Source of the DNA: Oceanisphaera profunda
Lineage (GTDB): Bacteria; Pseudomonadota; Gammaproteobacteria; Enterobacterales; Aeromonadaceae
NCBI RefSeq assembly: GCF_002157895.1
Contig: NZ_CP021377.1
Coordinates: 434,001-498,000 of the forward strand
Direction: 5' to 3'
Length of the DNA: 64,000 bases
Position 1 is the stretch's first letter. Each line of letters begins with the position of its first letter. Both the position numbers and the translations under genes were made by a program. Below, in pieces: positions 45,960 to 55,486 of this stretch. Under the pieces are notes generated by a model. That model worked only from the letters and a program-made list of their open reading frames with translations, made no database searches and had not been told where the DNA came from.

Positions 45960-47163
45960 AACGCAACGCCTCGGCAGGATGAACGCGTGATGCTCGCCAC
46001 GCCGGATACAGGCTGGCCAACACGCAAAGAATTAAAGTAGAAAATAAGACGGTTATCAGCTGAGTCGGCAATAACAGCACCGGTAGCTGGCTGCCTCCGG
46101 CGGCACCGTAAAAATTAATGCCCAGCACATTGAGCACCGCATCTAAATTGAGGCTCACCAACACGCCCAAGCCAAAGCCCAATAGGCTGCCCAGCACGCC
46201 ACTAAAGCCGCCTTGGATCATAAACACCGTCATAATGCGCTCGCGACTCATGCCTAACGTTTGCAGCATGGCGATTTCCGCTTCTTTATCGGTCACCACC
46301 ATCACCATGGCCGACAAAATATTAAAGGCTGCCACCAATACGATCAGCGCCAGCATTAGGCTCATTAAGCGTTTTTCCATGGCTACCGCTTGAAATAACT
46401 CGCCACGGCTGTGCTGCCAGGTTTCATATTCAAGCCCATCGGGCAGCGCTGGCAAGGCCGATAACGCAAAGGGGTCGTCTAACCACAAGCGCAAGCCTGA
46501 TGCTTGATTGGGTGCGTAGCGCAATAAACGGTTGGCATCTGCTAAACGAGTAATGATCAGCTGGTTGTCTACATCGGTGCCGGTGCTAAAAGTACCCACC
46601 ACGGTAAACAAGCGCTGGCTGGGCACGCGCCCCAGCGGCGTAAAACGGCTGCCCTCAGTCACAGTCACGCGCACCTGATCGCCCGCTTCAACACCTAATG
46701 AATAGGCCACGCCCGCCCCCATCACTAATCCATAGGGCAAATATTCAAAGTATTCACGGGTGCGCGGATCAAGGGTTTGTAAGATGCTGTCTTGCCCATT
46801 AGCGGGGTCTATGCCATACATCTCCACGCCCGTTAAATGGCGCGGCCCCTGCACCATGGCTTCGGCGCGAATAAAGGGCGCGCTCGCTAGCACGGTTTTA
46901 TTGTCAGCAAACAGCGTTTGGTATTGCGCGGGATCCGCCAGTTTGCCTTGCGCATCGGTCACTAGGGCATGGGGGATCACGCTTAACAGCCGGTCTTTAA
47001 GCTGTTGTTCAAAGCCGTTCATCACCGCCGACACCACAATCAGTGCGGCCACACCGAGCAAAATGCCGATGGTCGAAAAGCCAGATACGAAGGACGCGAA
47101 GCTACGTTGGCCTCGTGCGCCTGCATAGCGTAAGCCCAACATTAACGTCAGGGGTTGAAACAT
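45952..47163 (-). CDS. lolC: Lipoprotein-releasing ABC transporter permease LolC
   Basis: First gene of lolCDE. TM1 is FSTIGILLGVAALIVVSAVMNGF, then EQQLKDRLLSVIPHALV; a periplasmic domain and three C-terminal helices follow, ending ASLYPAWRASRVHPAEALRYE. The LolA-binding hook is expected in the periplasmic domain. It is 403 residues and overlaps lolD by 8 bases. Confidence 0.95.
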   Translation of the reverse strand: MFQPLTLMLGLRYAGARGQRSFASFVSGFSTIGILLGVAALIVVSAVMNGFEQQLKDRLLSVIPHALVTDAQGKLADPAQYQTLFADNKTVLASAPFIRAEAMVQGPRHLTGVEMYGIDPANGQDSILQTLDPRTREYFEYLPYGLVMGAGVAYSLGVEAGDQVRVTVTEGSRFTPLGRVPSQRLFTVVGTFSTGTDVDNQLIITRLADANRLLRYAPNQASGLRLWLDDPFALSALPALPDGLEYETWQHSRGELFQAVAMEKRLMSLMLALIVLVAAFNILSAMVMVVTDKEAEIAMLQTLGMSRERIMTVFMIQGGFSGVLGSLLGFGLGVLVSLNLDAVLNVLGINFYGAAGGSQLPVLLLPTQLITVLFSTLILCVLASLYPAWRASRVHPAEALRYE

Positions 47164-47231
47164 GGTCTAATCATCCGTTTTTTAAAGAGTTTTACCTAAC
47201 CCGCAAGTTGCGGAATAATAAAGGTATGTGA

Positions 47232-47834
47232 ATGGCGCAACAAGAGCAGCGAATGATGGCAGACCCTTATTTCAGCATCGACTACCGAGCACAAGTTAAC
47301 TTGTGCCCACTGGCGGATGGCGAAACCGTGCCCAACGTCGACACCTTGGAGGCCCAAATTCCGGCGCCATTCAAGCTTATCAGTGAAGTTACCCGCATCG
47401 ATACCAATAATGCCCGCATGTTACGCAACTTAGACGAACATGCCGGCGATTTGGTCGAGATCATTAACTCGCAATCACGTAAGATCGATTTAGTGCTCAG
47501 CTATGTATTAGCCAGCGAAGACGACCCTGCTGAGCGCCATCATACCTTAACCTTAGGCGGCGGCGGTTTTACTTTTATCTCACCTACTCACTGGGCAAAC
47601 GACAGCATTTTACGCTTTAAGCTGTTTTTACCCGAGCTATCGGTGTCCGTATACGGTTATGGTCAGATTAAGGCGCAGCAAGAGGCTCAAGAGCCTCACC
47701 ACTATCGCTGTGACTTTACCGCCATTCGCGAGCAAGACCGCGACGCCCTTATTCGTGCCAGCCTGCAATTACAGGCCAAGCAACTTAAAGCCCGCGCCGA
47801 ACGCCGCGCCCAACAAGACGGCCCCACAACATAA
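47232..47834 (+). CDS. PilZ-like domain protein upstream of mfd
   Basis: A 200-residue cytosolic protein. The C-terminal part (LPELSVSVYGYGQI...HYRCDFTAIREQDRDALIRASLQLQAKQLK) has the look of an atypical PilZ domain. I do not see the canonical RxxxR c-di-GMP motif, so nucleotide binding is uncertain. Its stop overlaps the mfd ATG by one base (TAATG), so the two are translationally coupled. AAGG is 7 bases before the ATG. It is divergent from lolC. Confidence 0.75.
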   Translation: MAQQEQRMMADPYFSIDYRAQVNLCPLADGETVPNVDTLEAQIPAPFKLISEVTRIDTNNARMLRNLDEHAGDLVEIINSQSRKIDLVLSYVLASEDDPAERHHTLTLGGGGFTFISPTHWANDSILRFKLFLPELSVSVYGYGQIKAQQEAQEPHHYRCDFTAIREQDRDALIRASLQLQAKQLKARAERRAQQDGPTT

Positions 47835-50800
47835 TGATCCAGATAGCTAGCCCCACGCCCAGACCTAAAGCCAGCCTTGGGCAACTGCTTGGCAGCAGCT
47901 TAAGTCTCGCCATCGCCCAACAGGTGATCCGCGAGCAACAACTGGTGCTGTTGGTGGTGCCGGACACGCCCACCGCACTGCGTTTAGAACAAGAAGTGCG
48001 GCACTTGTTGAAACAAGACGAAAGTCAAAAGCAGCCATTGCCGGTGCAGCTGTTCCCAGATTGGGAAACCCTGCCCTACGATCAGTTTTCGCCTCATCAA
48101 GATATTATTTCCCAGCGGCTAGAAACCTTATACGGCGTGCCGACCCTTAAGCGTGGCGTGCTGATCGTACCCATTACTACGCTCATGCTGCGCACCCCGC
48201 CGCGGGACTGGTTAGAGCAAAACAGCCTGTTATTAAAAACCGGCGATAAATTAGATATGCATGGCCTGCGCTCACGTTTAGAGCGCGCCGGCTATCGAGC
48301 CGTGGATCAAGTGCTGACCCACGGCGAATATGCGGCGCGCGGTGCCCTGCTCGACTTGTATCCGATGGGTTCTCGCGAGCCTTTTCGTATCGACTTTTTC
48401 GATGATGAAATTGACACCCTGCGCCCCTTTGACCCAGACACCCAGCGCTCTCGTGACACCGTAAGCTCAGTGCGCCTGTTACCGGCGCGAGAATTCCCTA
48501 CCGATGCACCGGCCATAGAGCGCTTTCGCGGTAATTATCGCGAGCGCTTTGCGCTGCGCAACGAGCCTGAGTCTTTGTATCACAGAGTCAGTCAAAGCCA
48601 GTTTCCGGCGGGTATTGAGCATTATTTCCCACTGTTTTTTGAGCACACTCAAACCTTGTTTGACTCACTGCCTGAGTCGTTATTAGTGCTCACCGTGGGC
48701 GAGCTATCTACGAGCGCCGATACCTTTTGGCAAGATGTGCAAACTCGCTATGAAGAGCGTCGCTACGACACTATGCGCCCCCTGCTGCCACCGGATGAGC
48801 TGTATCTGCAACCGAATGCGGTATTGGCCGAGCTTAATCACTGGCCGCAATTACAACTTAACCAAACGCCAGTATTAGAAAAAGGCGACCGGCTCAATGC
48901 CCCCATTAGCCCGCTGCCAGAATTAGAAGTTGAGCATCAAAAAAGCGAACCTTTAAGTCGGTTGCTGTCGTTTTGCAAAGATTTTAAAGGCCGGGTGTTA
49001 TTTTCGGTCGAAACGGCCGGTAGACGTGAAGCTTTAATTGAGCTATTTGCAGGCTCCGCCATTAAGCCTTGGCCTTATAACAGCCTTAGCGAATTTGCCG
49101 AGGGGAAAGATGCCATCGGGCTCTTAGTCGGCCCACTGTCCCAAGGTTTTATCCTGAGTGCCAAAGCCGCGAAAAATAGCATAGCGCTGATTTGCGAAGG
49201 CGACTTACTGGGTGGGCGCGTGATTCAGCGCCGCCGCCGTGAAAAGTCCAAGAGCCTAAGCCCAGATACGCTGATTCGTAATCTGGCCGAGCTATCCATT
49301 GGCCAGCCGGTGGTGCATTTGGATCACGGCGTGGGCCGCTACACCGGCCTGCAAACGCTGGATGCCGGCGGCTTAAAGTCGGAATACCTAACGCTGGAAT
49401 ACGCCGGCGGCGACAAGCTGTATGTGCCGGTGACCGCGCTGCATTTAGTGGGCCGCTACAGCGGTGCCGATGACCCCACCTTAAATAAGCTGGGTAACGA
49501 GACTTGGGCCAAAGCCAAACGCAAAGCCGCGGAAAAAGTGCGAGACGTAGCCGTGGAATTACTGGATGTGTACGCGCGCCGCGCCGCACAACCAGGCCAA
49601 GCCATGAGTCACGACAAAGTAGCCTATCGCCAATTCTCGGACTCCTTCCCGTTTGAAGAAACCGACGATCAGCTAATGGCCATTAACGCCGTGCTCACCG
49701 ACATGACTCAGCCCAAAGCCATGGACCGCTTAGTGTGTGGTGACGTAGGCTTTGGTAAAACCGAAGTGGCGATGCGCGCCGCCTTTGTGGCAGTGCACGA
49801 CGGCAAGCAAGTGGCGGTATTAGTGCCGACTACCTTGCTGGCGCAACAGCATTACGACAATTTTAGAGACAGATTTGCCAACTGGCCGGTGCGCATCGAG
49901 ATGATCAGCCGCTTTAAAACCGGCAAAGAGCAAGAGAAAGTCTTGGCCGGCATGGAAGACGGTACCCTAGATATTGTGATCGGGACTCATAAGTTATTAA
50001 GCAAAGATATTCGCTTTAAAGACTTAGGCTTATTGGTGGTGGATGAAGAGCACCGCTTTGGGGTGCGCCAAAAAGATCAGATCAAAGCCTTGCGCGCTGA
50101 CGTGGACATTCTTACGCTCACCGCCACGCCTATTCCGCGCACCTTAAACATGGCCATGGGCGGCATGCGCGACTTGTCGATTATCGCCACGCCCCCGGCC
50201 AAGCGCTTAGCGGTAAAAACCTTTGTGCGAGAGTCAGATCCCGCCACCATCCGTGAAGCCATCTTGCGTGAGCTCAAGCGTGGCGGTCAGGTGTATTACC
50301 TGTACAACGACGTGCAAACCATCGAGAATACCGCCGAAACACTGGCTACTCTTGTGCCAGAAGCGCGCATTGCCGTGGCCCACGGCCAAATGCGAGAGCG
50401 CGAGCTAGAGCGAGTGATGACCGACTTTTACCATCAGCGCTACAACGTATTATTGTGCTCCACCATTATTGAAACCGGTATCGACGTGCCCACTGCCAAC
50501 ACCATTATCATGGACCGCGCAGATAAACTCGGCCTAGCGCAATTGCACCAATTGCGTGGCCGCGTAGGTCGCTCCCATCATCAGGCCTATGCCTATTTGA
50601 TGACGCCAGATCCTAAGCGCATGACCACGGATGCCAAAAAGCGCCTTGAGGCCATTTCAGCACTAGAGGACTTAGGTGCCGGTTTTGCACTGGCCACTCA
50701 TGACCTTGAAATTCGCGGTGCCGGCGAACTGCTGGGTGCTGAGCAAAGTGGCCAGATCACCACCATCGGCTTTAGCCTGTATATGGAAATGCTTGAGCAA

Positions 50801-51307
50801 GCAGTAAAAGCCCTGCAGTCCGGCAAAGAGCCAGCACTGGATCAACTGCTGCGCACCCAAACCGAGATTGAACTGCGGGTACCGGCACTCTTACCAGACG
50901 ATTATATTCCCGATGTAAACATGCGCTTATCCATGTATAAACGCATTGCCACCGCCGAAGATGATGTGCAGCTTCGCGAGTTACAAGTAGAGCTGATTGA
51001 CCGCTTTGGTTTATTACCGGAGCCCACCAAAAACTTGGTGGCACTGGCCAGCCTAAAGCTAAAAGCCAATCCGTTAGGCATAGATAAGATCGACGCCAGC
51101 GCCAATGGCGGCAACATAACATTTGCCCAAGACGCGCCCATCGACCCCATGTTCTTAGTCGGCCTCTTGCAAAGCCAACCGCGCATCTACAAAATGGAAG
51201 GGCCAACTAAGCTACGCTTCGCCATACCCAGCCACGACGCCGCCGCCAGACTCGCGCTGATCAACGACTTATTAACCGAGCTAAGTAAACACCAAACGGC
51301 GAGTTAA
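47834..51307 (+). CDS. mfd: Transcription-repair coupling factor
   Basis: Releases stalled RNA polymerase and recruits UvrA, 1157 residues. Order: UvrB-homology module at the N-terminus; RNAP-interaction domain around VVHLDHGVGRYTGLQTL; RecG-like helicase with Walker A GDVGFGKTEVAMRAAF, Walker B DEEHRFGV and LTATPIPRTLNMA; the TRG region near ATHDLEIRGAGELLGAEQSGQ; and the C-terminal regulatory domain. Full length. Confidence 0.98.
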   Translation: MIQIASPTPRPKASLGQLLGSSLSLAIAQQVIREQQLVLLVVPDTPTALRLEQEVRHLLKQDESQKQPLPVQLFPDWETLPYDQFSPHQDIISQRLETLYGVPTLKRGVLIVPITTLMLRTPPRDWLEQNSLLLKTGDKLDMHGLRSRLERAGYRAVDQVLTHGEYAARGALLDLYPMGSREPFRIDFFDDEIDTLRPFDPDTQRSRDTVSSVRLLPAREFPTDAPAIERFRGNYRERFALRNEPESLYHRVSQSQFPAGIEHYFPLFFEHTQTLFDSLPESLLVLTVGELSTSADTFWQDVQTRYEERRYDTMRPLLPPDELYLQPNAVLAELNHWPQLQLNQTPVLEKGDRLNAPISPLPELEVEHQKSEPLSRLLSFCKDFKGRVLFSVETAGRREALIELFAGSAIKPWPYNSLSEFAEGKDAIGLLVGPLSQGFILSAKAAKNSIALICEGDLLGGRVIQRRRREKSKSLSPDTLIRNLAELSIGQPVVHLDHGVGRYTGLQTLDAGGLKSEYLTLEYAGGDKLYVPVTALHLVGRYSGADDPTLNKLGNETWAKAKRKAAEKVRDVAVELLDVYARRAAQPGQAMSHDKVAYRQFSDSFPFEETDDQLMAINAVLTDMTQPKAMDRLVCGDVGFGKTEVAMRAAFVAVHDGKQVAVLVPTTLLAQQHYDNFRDRFANWPVRIEMISRFKTGKEQEKVLAGMEDGTLDIVIGTHKLLSKDIRFKDLGLLVVDEEHRFGVRQKDQIKALRADVDILTLTATPIPRTLNMAMGGMRDLSIIATPPAKRLAVKTFVRESDPATIREAILRELKRGGQVYYLYNDVQTIENTAETLATLVPEARIAVAHGQMRERELERVMTDFYHQRYNVLLCSTIIETGIDVPTANTIIMDRADKLGLAQLHQLRGRVGRSHHQAYAYLMTPDPKRMTTDAKKRLEAISALEDLGAGFALATHDLEIRGAGELLGAEQSGQITTIGFSLYMEMLEQAVKALQSGKEPALDQLLRTQTEIELRVPALLPDDYIPDVNMRLSMYKRIATAEDDVQLRELQVELIDRFGLLPEPTKNLVALASLKLKANPLGIDKIDASANGGNITFAQDAPIDPMFLVGLLQSQPRIYKMEGPTKLRFAIPSHDAAARLALINDLLTELSKHQTAS

Positions 51308-51319
51308 AAAGACAGAGCA

Positions 51320-51545
51320 TTTTTGCAACGGAAGAACACAGAAGGCGCGGAAAAATTAAGCTGGGATAAGATCGAAAAGGGCCAAAATATTTTATTGGTA
51401 AGAACGGACTTAAAACCACGTGCTACCGCTGATGGCTTAAAGCTTTGTCTTAGGTCTTACCATTAAATATCTATTCAGATTTGATCCCTATTTTTCCGTG
51501 CTTCTCATAAATAAAGAGGCGTGGATTCCGTTGCTAAATAGTCTT
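51320..51545. repeat. Long inverted-repeat element, family B (copy 2)
   Basis: The left arm at 51322-51415 has TTGCAACGGAAGAACAC, GCGGAAAAAT, AGATCGAAAAG and TATTTTATTGGTAAGA. The right arm at 51455-51540 has TCTTACCATTAAATATC, TTTGATCCCTATTTTTCCGTG and GTGGATTCCGTTGC. The arms are mutually complementary over about 80 bases with mismatches, so the transcript would form a long hairpin. Confidence 0.7.
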
Positions 51546-51684
51546 AAGCCTTGGCTTTTATCTTGAACGGATGGCTTATGGCGTACTGCCGTGTTTTAGC
51601 TCCCAAGGACGGGACATATTTATCGCCCGCTGCCCGCAATTGTGGGGCGGCGGCGTTTTACTTTGACCGCTTTCTTGAGAATAA

Positions 51685-53184
51685 ATGAACACACACCCTT
51701 GTCATGCCGCCATACAACGCCCCCTTACCGTCGGTATTTTAGGGGGCGGCGTAGCCGGTGCTACGGTAGCACTGCGCCTCGCTGATTTAGGCATTAATAC
51801 GCTGCTGATTGAAGCATCAAACGGCTTGCTCAATGGCCCGCCCATTTGTCACCTGCATGCGGGCGGCAATCTGTATCGCGAAATCAGCGATATTCAGTGC
51901 TTAACCTTACTGCGCCAATCCATTGACTCGGTGCGTGCCTATCCGCACAGCATTAATCGCCGCCCGACTGTGATTGCTATTCCGACTTCAGATGGCGGCG
52001 ATGCTAATGCGCTCTTACCGCGACTCAAGCAAGTAGCCAAAGAGTATCAGCGCTTAGTCACCATGGATCCGGCCAACAAGGTATTGGGTGAGCCAGATGA
52101 TTACTATCGCTGTTACACCCGCGAGCAGTTTGTAGCGCTGGCCGAAAAGCCATTACCCAAAAAAGCCCAAAGCCACGATGATTGGTTGATCCCATTGGCG
52201 CACAATCTTAATCCCGACTCCTTAAAGTTTCCGCTGATCTTGGTGCAAGAATACGGCTGGAGCCTGTTTCGCATGGCGGCCACCGCCACGCTGGCGCTAC
52301 AAGATTCACCCCATTGCCAGTTACTGCTGAACACCCGCGCCACTGAACTTGAGCAATTGCCCGATGGCTGGCTGATTAATACGACTAGCACCGCTAATGC
52401 CAGCACGGCCGACTCGACTCAAACCCACAAAGTGGATTTCTTAGTTAACGCCTGCGGCTTTCGTACCGGCCTTGTAGATGATATGGCGGGTTACCGTCGC
52501 CAGCGCTTAGTGGAATACAAGGCCGCTTATGTGGCCCATTGGCAAACCGAGGGCATTTGGCCTGAGGTGATTTTTCACGGCGAGCGCGGCACGCCCAAAG
52601 GCATGGCGCAGTTAACGCCCTACCCCAATGGCGTATTTCAATTGCACGGCATGACCGACAACATCACGCTGTTTAAAAACGGCTTAGTGGCCAGCAGCGC
52701 TTTAAGTGCCCAGCCGCAATTGCCGCAGCCTTATCAAACACAAATTGACCAAGGCTGGCAGAGCGAAGATGTGACCGCCCGCACCCAAGGCGCTATCGAT
52801 CACATGGCCCGCATACTACCCGCCTTTACCAGCGCCACCGTGGGCGGCAAGCCACTATTCGGTGCCCAGCAAATTCCAGGCTCAGATCCGTCTCTTCGCG
52901 CCGCCGATGTGTCCTTTGAAGGTGCGCACTATGCGCGAGTAGAAATAGTCAAAGCCTCATCGGCCCTGACTGCTGCAGACCGCATAGTGGCGCAATTAGC
53001 CAGCCTAGGTTGGTTGAAGTGGAACTGCCTAGAGCAAGTGAGCGAAGAGATAGATCTGACACCACGCCTCTCGCCACAACTGGCGAACACCCGCCAACAC
53101 AGCGCCAAGCAGGTAGAAGCACTGGCCATCGATCTGGCGTTTGAGCGCGGCTATCCCGAAGCCCTAGCCCTGAATATGGGGTAA
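51685..53184 (+). CDS. FAD-dependent oxidoreductase (DAO-like)
   Basis: A 499-residue flavoprotein. The dinucleotide fold is VGILGGGVAGATVALRLADL with the FAD-ribose Glu in LLIEAS. HLHAGGNLYREISD and the later FLVNACGFRTG are consistent with the DAO superfamily, but I do not recognise a specific substrate class. No transmembrane segments or signal peptide. It is a single gene, flanked on both sides by repeats. Confidence 0.8.
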   Translation: MNTHPCHAAIQRPLTVGILGGGVAGATVALRLADLGINTLLIEASNGLLNGPPICHLHAGGNLYREISDIQCLTLLRQSIDSVRAYPHSINRRPTVIAIPTSDGGDANALLPRLKQVAKEYQRLVTMDPANKVLGEPDDYYRCYTREQFVALAEKPLPKKAQSHDDWLIPLAHNLNPDSLKFPLILVQEYGWSLFRMAATATLALQDSPHCQLLLNTRATELEQLPDGWLINTTSTANASTADSTQTHKVDFLVNACGFRTGLVDDMAGYRRQRLVEYKAAYVAHWQTEGIWPEVIFHGERGTPKGMAQLTPYPNGVFQLHGMTDNITLFKNGLVASSALSAQPQLPQPYQTQIDQGWQSEDVTARTQGAIDHMARILPAFTSATVGGKPLFGAQQIPGSDPSLRAADVSFEGAHYARVEIVKASSALTAADRIVAQLASLGWLKWNCLEQVSEEIDLTPRLSPQLANTRQHSAKQVEALAIDLAFERGYPEALALNMG

Positions 53185-53221
53185 CGTACGGTAAGGCGTG
53201 AAGAACTGTATTTTATATTTA

Positions 53222-53253
53222 TGCCGTCTTCCTGATAAAAATCAGGATCTCGC
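53222..53253. repeat. REP-like unit, family A
   Basis: GCCGTCTTCCTGAT...ATCAGGATCTCGC, followed by a degenerate second unit with GCGAGGTACCGG near 53274. Confidence 0.7.
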
Positions 53254-53373
53254 TTTTCGTTTTCGTCCTAAGTGCGAGGTACCGGTAAAACGGCTAAGAG
53301 CCAGAGTTGCAATTAGTTGACGGCTTAACGCTATGTTTACCCCCTTATATTAAATTTTAATAGGAATGTAATT

Positions 53374-53631
53374 GTGAAAGAGACCTGCCCGTTTTGTGAT
53401 AAGAAAGTGCTGGCTGGCGCAGTGGAATGTACTAAGTGTGGTGCCCAGCAAGAACGCGCCAGTACCGACTACGCCTTAATCGTGATTATGGGCGGCGCTA
53501 TGGCCATGGGAGTGGGTGTGAGTTTTTCTCATAACCAAGCCTTAGGCTGGGGAACCATAGCCGTGATCGCCGGCGCCATCTATTTTTTAGTGCTAACCAG
53601 AAGAAAGCCCGAGTGGGTGAAGAAAGACTAA
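53374..53631 (+). CDS. Zinc-ribbon membrane protein
   Basis: An 85-residue protein. The zinc ribbon is CPFC...CTKC at residues 5-22, followed by two hydrophobic helices (YALIVIMGGAMAMGVGVSF and WGTIAVIAGAIYFLVLT) and a basic tail. The function is unknown. GTG start at 53374 with AGGA upstream; the ATG at 53366 is followed immediately by a stop. Confidence 0.78.
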   Translation: MKETCPFCDKKVLAGAVECTKCGAQQERASTDYALIVIMGGAMAMGVGVSFSHNQALGWGTIAVIAGAIYFLVLTRRKPEWVKKD

Positions 53632-53880
53632 CTGCAGCGTGAGGCGAAAATACAGCGCCAAGCTAGAGCAAGTAACTAAAACTATTTGCCACGGAACGCA
53701 CGGGCGTAGTTCATGTGCGAAAAGAGCCAAAGATATTTTATAGTAAGAGCTAAAACAAGGCTGTTAGCCGCCAGCTATCAGCTAAAGACAGACACCGTCC
53801 TTGGGCGTATTTAGGCGTCTCCGGTTGGTCTTTTGGAATGACCCCGAATAAGTAGACACTTCTTCAGAGTGAGGAAGTGA

Positions 53881-54204
53881 ATGCAATACCAAACCAAACG
53901 TAAATTTAGTAATGAATTTAAGCGGGAAGCCGTTAAACTCTCTGTTTCATCACCTAAAACATTAGCTGAAATCTCCAGTGAGCTGGGGGTGCATCCGAAC
54001 GTATTAAGCCGTTGGCGTCGAGAGTGGATAATGGACAAATCAGATTCGAAACAGGATAAGCCCGTTAAAAATGAAGGGCCAGATAAAAGCCTGCGTCAGT
54101 TAGAGCAAGAGAATAAGCGTCTTAAGAAAAAGCTAGAGCGCGCTGAACTGGAGCTCGATATCTTAAAAAAGCTGGAAGAGTACGCTACCAAGACACGGCG
54201 ATAA
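53881..54204 (+). CDS. IS3-family transposase OrfA
   Basis: A 107-residue DNA-binding protein: helix-turn-helix FSNEFKREAVKLS...TLAEISSELGVHPNVLSRWRREW, then a leucine-zipper-like coiled coil LRQLEQENKRLKKKLERAELELDILKK. The codons TTA AAA AAG near 54166 contain A AAA AAG, in phase for a -1 shift into orfB. Confidence 0.93.
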   Translation: MQYQTKRKFSNEFKREAVKLSVSSPKTLAEISSELGVHPNVLSRWRREWIMDKSDSKQDKPVKNEGPDKSLRQLEQENKRLKKKLERAELELDILKKLEEYATKTRR

Positions 54205-54233
54205 AATTTGCCTTCATCGACCGGTATCGCAGC

Positions 54234-55073
54234 ATGAGCTGGACGGTACTGGTGATGTGTCGCGTACTCCAGGTATCTCGTGCGGGTTTTTATTGTTGGA
54301 AGCAGCGCCAACGAGAGCCTTCGGTTCAGGCGGAGCGTCATCGCAGTCTGCTCGCCTTTTTATTGGCTGAAGCTGAACAGCAACATGGTATTGCGGGTTA
54401 TCGGAAATTGTGGCGCGAAGCGGTTGACCAAGGCTTTGCTTGTGGTAAGAATCAAGTGCAACGCCTATTACAGAGTGTGGGCTATCGTTCTTGTGTTGCG
54501 CCTAAGCCTGGGCATCGTAAACATAAGCCAGGCATCACTGCGACGCCGAATCTGTTAAACCGGCAGTTTACGGTTGCAGAAGAGAACCGTGTTTGGGTGT
54601 CAGATATAACTCAAATACGCTGTGAAGAAGGCTGGCTCTATCTGGCCGTAATAATCGATCTTGCTACCAGACAGATAGTGGGCAAGGCTCAAGGGCCGGT
54701 TAATAGTGCTGAATTAGTGATTAAGGCCTTAAAGCAGGCTTGGAAGAAGCAGAAGCCTGATGGCCGTGAGCTGATGTTCCACTCAGACCAGGGCAGCCAA
54801 TATCATTGTATGGCGACCATGACGTGGTTGAATAAACGTAAAGTGACTATCAGCATGTCTCGCCGGGGAAACTGCTGGGATAATGCGTGTTCAGAAAGCT
54901 TTTTTGCTTTACTGAAAAAGGAATGGACCCGCCGTTTAGGGCTGTTAACTCGTAAAGAGATGGCAGAAGAAATACACTTCTACATCACGCAGTATTACCA
55001 CAAAGTAAGACAACACACTGCGCTGGGAGGATTAACCCCCAACGCATATGTGCAGCAACTTAATGCTGCTTAA
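54234..55073 (+). CDS. IS3-family transposase OrfB (DDE integrase domain)
   Basis: A 279-residue catalytic part. The rve core has DITQIRC (first Asp), MFHSDQGSQY (second Asp) and WDNACSESFFALLKKEW (the Glu). The open frame extends upstream without a stop to the slip site, so the working transposase is probably the OrfAB fusion (about 395 residues); the ATG at 54234 may be used for free OrfB. Confidence 0.93.
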   Translation: MSWTVLVMCRVLQVSRAGFYCWKQRQREPSVQAERHRSLLAFLLAEAEQQHGIAGYRKLWREAVDQGFACGKNQVQRLLQSVGYRSCVAPKPGHRKHKPGITATPNLLNRQFTVAEENRVWVSDITQIRCEEGWLYLAVIIDLATRQIVGKAQGPVNSAELVIKALKQAWKKQKPDGRELMFHSDQGSQYHCMATMTWLNKRKVTISMSRRGNCWDNACSESFFALLKKEWTRRLGLLTRKEMAEEIHFYITQYYHKVRQHTALGGLTPNAYVQQLNAA

Positions 55074-55239
55074 ACTGGTGTCTACTTTAGTCGGGCCATT
55101 CCATTTTTTCAACTTATGGCTTACAGCTTCAAACTTACCGCTCCCGAAGAGACCTGTTTTTCCTTCACTTTTCCGTGACTCCCACAACAAATAAGCGTGG
55201 CAGGTAGGTTTTAGTCACTAAGATCCAAAGCCACTGACT

Positions 55240-55435
55240 AAGACTATTTCACCCACAGAAAAAGTTCTGAACTCACGGAAGAGGTCATGTGCGACAAGGG
55301 ACTAACATATTAAATGGTAAGAGCTCCCCTACTGCCTACGGGGTGTTTAGACCTTACCATTAATTATCTTTTCAGATCTGCTCCCTATTTTTCCGTGGAT
55401 TCAGTGGATTCCGTTGCCAGATAGCTTTTAGTCCT
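55240..55435. repeat. Long inverted-repeat element, family B (copy 3)
   Basis: The left arm contains ACTCACGGAAGAGG and ATATTAAATGGTAAGAG. The right arm contains CTTACCATTAATTATC, CAGATCTGCTCCCTA, TTTTTCCGTGG and GATTCCGTTGC. Same order as the 51.3-kb element. A lone, damaged left arm is at 53686-53745 on the other side of the IS. Confidence 0.65.
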
Positions 55436-55486
55436 TAAAGTGTAAGATTTTACGCTTCACTCTTTACGCCTCACTCCTCACATCAC

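Larger units (their letters stand above)
53834..55105 (+). mobile_element. IS3-family insertion sequence, complete
   Basis: About 1.27 kb bounded by imperfect inverted repeats: left TGGAATGACCCCGA with AAGTAGACAC, right complement TGGAATGGCCCGA with AAAGTAGACAC. It carries orfA and orfB with a canonical A AAA AAG slip site. A 3-base TTT may be the target duplication, but the flanks are T-rich. It sits inside repeat-rich intergenic DNA and breaks no gene that I can recognise; a family B left arm (from about 53686) lies just upstream. Confidence 0.92.
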
